Origin: an uncultured Hyphomicrobiales bacterium
Lineage (GTDB): Bacteria; Pseudomonadota; Alphaproteobacteria; Rhizobiales; Xanthobacteraceae
Reading direction: 5' to 3'
DNA length: 8,881 nt
Assembly (NCBI GenBank): GCA_903891395.1
Contig: CAITEM010000343.1
Span: forward strand, 1-8,881
In this document: one piece after another, positions 5,129 through 8,881 of the stretch
Position numbering within the stretch: the stretch's first letter is position 1
How the letters are laid out: each line of letters opens with the position of its first letter
Translations under genes and position numbers: made by a program
Notes under the pieces: model-generated
What the model saw: the letters and a program-made list of their open reading frames with translations, nothing else
Database searches by the model: none
Told to the model about the DNA's origin: nothing

Positions 5129-6511
5129 AGCCAGCCGCATCAGGTCGAACAGCACACCAACGTCCGTGAGCTCGTCGAGTTTCCACAGTTGCGCCGCCAA
5201 GGCGTCGGTGCGCGCGCGCGACAGCACCGGATCGGCAAGACCGTGGAATTTCTCCTCGATCTCGGTGTCCGACATGAAGTTTTTGGAGTGGCCGCGGTGA
5301 TACTCGACCCGCACGGCTTCGGTGCGGCCATCCTTCAGCGTCACGTCGAGGTCGCACAGCATGGCTTCCGGCTCGCGGCTGTTGGCTTCTTCAGAGACGC
5401 TACATTCGATGCGACTCACCAGCTCCAGCAACGCCGGATCGTGCAGATAGGGATCGTCGAAATGCTCGGTCTTGATGACGCCGTACATCAGCGCGATGCC
5501 GGCGGTATAGGGCATGCTGTGGTCGGCCGACTCGCGGTTCGGCGGCCGCCATTTTTCCGGATCGCCGGCCATCATGCTGACCGCGGTGTGCAGCGTCTTG
5601 ACCTGCACTTTGGCGATGTTCTTGACGTCGCCGACGCGGCCGCGCGCCTGGATCGCGGCGTCGACCACCGACTGCGAATATTGCCCGAGCGGATAGCGTT
5701 TGATCAGGCAGTCCATGATCTTGAATGGCTGGCCCTTGCCGCCGAACGGCGCCAGTTCGAACGGCCGCTGACTCACCGCCTTGAAATAGCCGGCGCGGCC
5801 CTCGAAAGCCGGCGATGGTCCGGTCATGCCGCGCTTGGCCAATTGCGTGGCGAAAATCGCGTTACGGCTGGCATTGGCGTAGGCGCAGCCCTTCCACATC
5901 GACACATTGCCGATGCGCGTCTGGTACAGCGCGACATTGGCCGCGACCGTCAGGTTGAGCGCTTCCAGCATCTGCGCCTGCGTCAGGCCGAGCACCCGCG
6001 ACGTGCCGAGCACGCTGGCCATGGCGCCGATGGTGACGTGGTCGAACCCCATCGGCTTGATGTTGAGCGTGTCGCACATCCGCCCGAAGATTTCGTAGGC
6101 GATCACCGTAGCGACGATCAGGGTCTTGCCGTCGGCCTTGGCGACTTCGCCGGCGGAGACGATGGCGGCGATATTGTCGCTCGGATGGCCGGCCTCCTTG
6201 CCGATATAGCCGTCATTGAAATCGAGATAGCGCAGCATCGCGCTGTTGGCGAACACCGCAAGATCGAGACTGGTCCGCTCACCGCTGCAGAAGATGCTGG
6301 CCGGGTGTTGGCTCGTGACGTCGCGCGCCATATCGCGCGCGATTCTCACTGGCTCGCTGTCATAGCCGCCGAGCGCGCAGCCGAAGCTGTCGACGAAAAA
6401 GCACTTAGTGCGGTGTACCACGTCGGCTGGCAGATCCTCGTACCGCAGGGTCGCCGCGTATTCGCTCATGCGTTCGGCGATGGTTGGTGCGCCCGGCGTT
6501 GTCGCTTCCAT
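5126..6511 (-). CDS. MmgE/PrpD family protein
   Basis: This 461-residue protein belongs to the family containing 2-methylcitrate dehydratase (PrpD), cis-aconitate decarboxylase and iminodisuccinate epimerase, which act on small di- and tricarboxylates without an iron-sulfur cluster. The helical N-terminal domain holds RYLDFND (94-100) and HPSDN (109-113, His109), the family's active-site segment. His158 (GFDHVT) and Lys207 (MWKGCAYANASRNA, 206-219) match the conserved basic residues of the pocket. The smaller C-terminal domain runs from about 275 to 400. The start at ATG 6511 is chosen for the AAAGGAAA upstream and because the sequence from METTPG-like residues onward matches family N-termini; an ATG 22 codons earlier would overlap the upstream gene. 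It lies 23 bases after binding protein C, and its stop overlaps the ribosome binding site of binding protein B. No prpB/prpC neighbours are present, so propionate metabolism is unlikely. An acid hydratase, isomerase or decarboxylase is inferred. Confidence 0.92.
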   Translation of the reverse strand: MEATTPGAPTIAERMSEYAATLRYEDLPADVVHRTKCFFVDSFGCALGGYDSEPVRIARDMARDVTSQHPASIFCSGERTSLDLAVFANSAMLRYLDFNDGYIGKEAGHPSDNIAAIVSAGEVAKADGKTLIVATVIAYEIFGRMCDTLNIKPMGFDHVTIGAMASVLGTSRVLGLTQAQMLEALNLTVAANVALYQTRIGNVSMWKGCAYANASRNAIFATQLAKRGMTGPSPAFEGRAGYFKAVSQRPFELAPFGGKGQPFKIMDCLIKRYPLGQYSQSVVDAAIQARGRVGDVKNIAKVQVKTLHTAVSMMAGDPEKWRPPNRESADHSMPYTAGIALMYGVIKTEHFDDPYLHDPALLELVSRIECSVSEEANSREPEAMLCDLDVTLKDGRTEAVRVEYHRGHSKNFMSDTEIEEKFHGLADPVLSRARTDALAAQLWKLDELTDVGVLFDLMRLA

Positions 6512-6534
6512 GTGATTTCCTTTGGCGCTTTGCT

Positions 6535-7530
6535 CTAGCGCTTCTCGATGCCGGCTTTGTCGATGACCTGTGCCCATTTGGCGACGTCGCTCTGGATGCG
6601 CTTGCGCAGATCGTCCGACGTCATGCTGCGGGCATCCATGCCAGCGGCGTTGGAGAATTTCTGCACCTCCGGCGATTTCAGCGCTTCGCCGACGGCGGCG
6701 TTGAGCGTGGCGACGATTTCGGCCGGCGTCCCGGCCGGCGCCGCGAGCCCGTTCCAGCTCGTCACTTCGTAGCCGGCGACACCGCTCTCGATCACCGTCG
6801 GCGCGTTCGGCAGATTGCTGGCGCGCGCGCTACCGGTGGTGGCAAGCACGGTCATCTGGTCGTTGGTGATCGAAGACTGGAAGCCGACGTAATATTCGAA
6901 GGCGGCGTCGACGTCGCCGCGCAGCACGGCGTTGGCGAGTTCGGGCGTGGTCTTGTACGGCACGATGGTGACGTTGATGCCGGCCAGCGTGCGAAACAGT
7001 TCGGCCGACAAATTCTGCGCGCTGCCGGCGTTGATGGTGCCGAAGTTCAGCATGCCGGGCTTCGCCTTGGCGGCCGTGATCACGTCCTGGATGTTCTTGT
7101 AGGACGAGCCGGCCTTGGTCGTGATCACCAGTCCGTAGGAGGCGGTGGTCGAGATCGGGATGAAGTCGGTCTCGATATTGTAGGGCAGGGTCTTGAACAG
7201 CGCCTTGGCGATGGTCAGCCCGCCGCCGACCATGACCAGCGTGTAGCCGTCGGGCGCGGCGTCCTTGGCGCCCTGCATGCCGACCACGCCGCCGGCGCCG
7301 GGCCGGTTCTCGATGACGAACTGCTTGCCGAACCGCTCGCTCATGTTCTGCGCCACCATGCGCATGGTGACGTCGGCAATGCCGCCGGGACCGTAGGGCA
7401 CGATGATGCGCACCGGCTTCGACGGATAGGTGTCGGCGCGCGCCGGGGCCGCGACGCTCAGCGCCAGCCAGAGCCCGCAGGTGGCGGCAACGGCGCATCG
7501 CACCAGGCGGGCGGCGGATTTAACGGACAT
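6535..7530 (-). CDS. Bug/TctC-family tripartite tricarboxylate transporter substrate-binding protein (C)
   Basis: This 331-residue periplasmic binding protein of the Bug/TctC family is the first gene of the minus-strand operon. ATG 7530-7528 is chosen because GAGGA lies seven bases upstream and because it gives a Sec signal peptide with a basic start and a hydrophobic core (residues 8-29), cut after ARA at residue 32. Landmarks are RIIVPYGPGGIAD (41-53), IENRPGAGG (73-81), PDGYTLVMVGGG (93-104), LNFGTINAGSAQNLSAELF (161-179), VPYKTTPELANAVLRGDVDAAFEYY and LPNAPTVIESG (240-250). Asn173 stands where many Bug proteins have His, and Pro-Tyr-Lys is followed by TTPE rather than GGGP, so ligand specificity is likely different from protein B. 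It precedes the MmgE/PrpD gene by 23 bases. A well-placed promoter lies 41 bases upstream. No membrane partner is nearby, so it must work with a TctA/TctB pair encoded elsewhere. Confidence 0.93.
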   Translation of the reverse strand: MSVKSAARLVRCAVAATCGLWLALSVAAPARADTYPSKPVRIIVPYGPGGIADVTMRMVAQNMSERFGKQFVIENRPGAGGVVGMQGAKDAAPDGYTLVMVGGGLTIAKALFKTLPYNIETDFIPISTTASYGLVITTKAGSSYKNIQDVITAAKAKPGMLNFGTINAGSAQNLSAELFRTLAGINVTIVPYKTTPELANAVLRGDVDAAFEYYVGFQSSITNDQMTVLATTGSARASNLPNAPTVIESGVAGYEVTSWNGLAAPAGTPAEIVATLNAAVGEALKSPEVQKFSNAAGMDARSMTSDDLRKRIQSDVAKWAQVIDKAGIEKR

Positions 7531-7570
7531 TATCTGTTCCTCATGGGCCTTCTGGGCGCGTTCGGCGCGG

Positions 7571-7599
7571 ACACTAGGAAGCCGGCGCCGCCCTGACAA
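7571..7599 (-). promoter_or_regulatory. Candidate sigma-70 promoter of the minus-strand operon
   Basis: On the minus strand, TTGTCA (7599-7594, five of six matches to TTGACA) is separated by exactly 17 bases from TAGTGT (7576-7571). Alphaproteobacterial promoters rely heavily on the -35 box, so the imperfect -10 is acceptable. Transcription from near 7564 would give a leader of about 34 bases before the ATG of binding protein C. The spacer contains the palindrome CGGCGCCG. Confidence 0.5.
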
Positions 7600-7639
7600 T
7601 ATGTTTGGCGCGCCCGGCGCAGCGTGGAACGGCGTGGCC

Positions 7640-7697
7640 AGGCCGCTTTACGGCCTCCGCTGGGTGCTCTAGGCAAGGCGGCCTGCAAATACCGCCT
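7640..7697 (+). promoter_or_regulatory. Two inverted repeats in the divergent intergenic region, possible operator and plus-strand promoter
   Basis: AGGCCG (7640-7645) and CGGCCT (7651-7656) form a 6-bp inverted repeat around CTTTA. AGGCGG (7676-7681) and CCGCCT (7692-7697) form a second around ten bases centred on TGCAAAT. A weak plus-strand promoter, TTTACG (7647-7652), 17 bases, TAGGCA (7670-7675), would start between them and give a leader of about 34 bases for the gene at 7716. The repeats may bind a regulator of both directions, but no regulator gene is present in the window. Confidence 0.3.
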
Positions 7698-7715
7698 CCA
7701 GTGCCGGAAATACCC

Positions 7716-8564
7716 ATGAGCACCATCGACATCCATCCGCACATCATCTCCACCGATACCGTGCGCTATCCCCGCGCTCCGCTGGGCGGCAAGCAGTCGG
7801 ACTGGTCGGCCACGCGTCCGGTGTCGATGGAGCAAATGCTCGCGGCGATGGACGAGGCCGGTGTCGACAAGGCCGCCATCGTGCAGGCCTCGACCTGTTA
7901 CGGCCATGACAATTCCTACGTCGCCGACGCCGTCGCCGCGCATCCGGAGCGTTTCACCGGCGTGTTCTCGGTCGACATCATGGCGCCCGACGCCGCGGAG
8001 AAGATGAAGCATTGGTTGGGCAAAGGCCTCACCGGCCTGCGCCTGTTCACGTTCGGCAGCACCATGTCGGAGCAGGCCAACTGGCTCGACGATCCGAAAT
8101 CATATGCCGGCTGGACCGCAGCCGGAGAACTCGGCCTCTCGGTGTGTCTGCAGATGTCGGCCAAGGCCATCCCGCAGGCGGCCAGCATGGCCAAGCGCTT
8201 CCCGAACGTGAAGGTTCTGCTCGATCACTGCGCGCGCCCGTCGCTGGAAGACGGGCCGCCTTACGCCAATGCACAGAGCCTGTTCGATCTGGCGACGGTG
8301 CCGAACATCTATCTCAAGCTGTCGCCGCGCGTGTTCAGTGCATGTCGCAAGGGCAAGGCGACGCCGGAAACGTTCTTCCAGAAGCTCGTCGCCGAATTTG
8401 GCGCGCAGCGTTTGGCATGGGGCTCGAATTATCCGTCAAGCGAAGGCACGTTGCCGGGCATGCTGAAGGTCGCGCGCGACAGCCTCGCCAGCCTGTCGAA
8501 GGCCGACCAGGAATGGATTTTTGCCAAGACCGCGCAGACGATCTATCCCGTGCTGGCGGACTAA
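7716..8564 (+). CDS. Amidohydrolase-2 family protein with altered metal-site residues
   Basis: This 282-residue TIM-barrel protein of the amidohydrolase-2 family probably acts in the cytoplasm. ATG 7716 is chosen because it places the family's strand-1 motif IDIHPHI (4-10, His7 and His9) at the N-terminus; the upstream open frame is low-complexity and unrelated. The ribosome binding site is weak (CCGGAAA). Other landmarks are ASTCYGHDNSYVADAVAAHPERFTGVFSVD (58-87), GLTGLRLF (104-111), VKVLLDHCARP (165-175, His171) and RLAWGSNYP (232-240). Where many relatives have a His on strand 5 it has CLQMSA (144-149), and the catalytic Asp of GSDxP is Asn238. Several family members naturally carry GSNxP, so activity is not excluded, but a classic mononuclear zinc site is incomplete. 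It is probably a lactonase, decarboxylase or hydrolase of a carboxylated substrate. It is co-transcribed with the decarboxylase-like gene, whose ribosome binding site begins in this gene's stop codon. Confidence 0.88.
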   Translation: MSTIDIHPHIISTDTVRYPRAPLGGKQSDWSATRPVSMEQMLAAMDEAGVDKAAIVQASTCYGHDNSYVADAVAAHPERFTGVFSVDIMAPDAAEKMKHWLGKGLTGLRLFTFGSTMSEQANWLDDPKSYAGWTAAGELGLSVCLQMSAKAIPQAASMAKRFPNVKVLLDHCARPSLEDGPPYANAQSLFDLATVPNIYLKLSPRVFSACRKGKATPETFFQKLVAEFGAQRLAWGSNYPSSEGTLPGMLKVARDSLASLSKADQEWIFAKTAQTIYPVLAD

Positions 8565-8574
8565 GGAGACAACG

Positions 8575-8881
8575 ATGGCTGACAAAACCAAGCTCTTCAC
8601 GCTGCTCGGCAATTATCCGACCGCGGCGGCGATCCGCAACGGCGGCATCAAGTCCGACCTGGTCGAATTCGACATCGCCGACGTCAAAGTGTCGAACACC
8701 GCCTTCAAGCCGCTGGTGCGCGAGGCCAAGTTCGATCTCGCCGAAATCGCCATCGTCACGTTCCTGCAAGCTAAAGCCTACAACAAGCCTTACGTGCTGA
8801 TGCCGGCGACGGTGGTCGGCCGCGGCCAGCATCACAACATCGCCTACAACCCCGAGCGGGGTGCACTGAAGGCGTCAGACC
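8575..8881 (+). CDS. 4,5-dihydroxyphthalate decarboxylase-like protein (C-terminus outside window)
   Basis: The first 102 codons of a protein in the family of 4,5-dihydroxyphthalate decarboxylase (Pht5/OphC type) are present. That family has a periplasmic-binding-protein-like fold and is often labelled as an ABC transporter substrate-binding protein. Characteristic segments are LFTLLGNYPTAAAIRNG (7-23), FDLAEIAIVTFLQAKAYNKPYVLMPATVV (56-84) and GRGQHHNIAYNPERG (85-99), closely following the family pattern of a TYLQAKAYGKP block, then GRFQH, then YN-x-x-RG. There is no signal peptide, which argues for a cytoplasmic enzyme rather than a transporter component. ATG 8575 has AAGGAG (8563-8568) six bases upstream, overlapping the stop of the preceding amidohydrolase gene. 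True family members convert 4,5-dihydroxyphthalate to protocatechuate; many relatives are uncharacterised, so the substrate is not assured. Most of the protein lies beyond the right edge. Confidence 0.8.
   Translation, partial: MADKTKLFTLLGNYPTAAAIRNGGIKSDLVEFDIADVKVSNTAFKPLVREAKFDLAEIAIVTFLQAKAYNKPYVLMPATVVGRGQHHNIAYNPERGALKASD

Larger units (their letters stand above)
7531..7715. other. Divergent intergenic region
   Basis: This is the longest gap without a gene in the window (185 bases), between the start codons of binding protein C (minus) and the second amidohydrolase (plus). It holds the candidate minus-strand promoter (7571-7599), a GC-rich near-palindromic stretch (7607-7617), two inverted repeats and a weak plus-strand promoter. 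The small open frames extending upstream of both genes through this region lack family similarity and are not counted as coding. Confidence 0.6.

Noticed and set aside
5063..6538. Plus-strand open frame of 491 codons opposite the MmgE/PrpD gene
   Set aside because: It is longer than the real gene but rich in Arg, His, Gly and Ala with no recognisable motifs. It is an antisense frame kept open by GC-rich third positions, while the minus-strand frame carries clear family motifs and a ribosome binding site.
6484..7596. Plus-strand open frame of 370 codons opposite binding protein C
   Set aside because: Composition is Arg/Gly/His-rich without domains. The minus strand encodes a complete Bug protein with signal peptide.
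7531..7599. 23-residue N-terminal extension of binding protein C
   Set aside because: It would hide the Sec signal peptide and overlap the promoter boxes. The ATG at 7530 has a good GAGGA site.
7605..7715. 37-residue N-terminal extension of the second amidohydrolase
   Set aside because: Pro/Gly/Arg-rich, overlaps inverted repeats and a promoter-like region, and the family's strand-1 His motif follows immediately after the ATG at 7716.
1..8881. Insertion sequence, prophage, CRISPR or tRNA-associated island
   Set aside because: No transposase, integrase, terminal inverted repeats, regularly spaced repeats or tRNA-like cloverleaf was seen, and composition appears uniform.

Overview
The window looks like a catabolic and transport locus from a high-GC alphaproteobacterium of the Bradyrhizobium/Rhodopseudomonas/Xanthobacteraceae type. 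This is judged from strongly GC-biased third codon positions, AGGAG ribosome binding sites, TTGTCA/TTGACC-like -35 boxes, and the abundance of Bug/TctC periplasmic binding proteins beside soil-type hydrolases. The genus cannot be fixed from the sequence alone. No RNA genes, CRISPR arrays, insertion sequences or phage genes are visible, and no gap without a gene exceeds about 190 bases.

Minus strand, read from about 7530 down to 1: (1) Bug/TctC binding protein C, (2) MmgE/PrpD-family protein, (3) Bug/TctC binding protein B with a twin-arginine signal, (4) amidohydrolase resembling 2-pyrone-4,6-dicarboxylate lactonase (LigI). These four are tightly packed, with gaps of 3 to 23 bases, and form one likely operon behind a recognisable promoter at 7571-7599. 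After a 93-base gap comes (5) an amidase-signature amidase. After a further 127-base gap comes (6) Bug/TctC binding protein A. After a 78-base gap containing a strong hairpin comes (7) the N-terminal part of an alpha/beta hydrolase related to 2,6-dihydroxypseudooxynicotine hydrolase, which runs off the left edge.

Plus strand, read from 7716 rightwards and divergent from the operon: (8) a second amidohydrolase with an altered metal centre, and (9) the start of a 4,5-dihydroxyphthalate-decarboxylase-like protein, which runs off the right edge. The 185-base region 7531-7715 separates the two directions and probably holds promoters for both.

Together the genes suggest uptake of one or more carboxylates through tripartite tricarboxylate (TTT) transporters whose TctA/TctB membrane subunits lie elsewhere, followed by hydrolytic, decarboxylating and hydratase-like steps on an aromatic or ring-cleavage-derived acid, ester or amide. 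The real substrate is unknown. The most interesting non-coding signals are four copies of a WTGCACGG motif, in pairs, upstream of the amidase and of binding protein A; an 8-bp perfect inverted repeat just before the amidase start; and paired inverted repeats in the divergent intergenic region.
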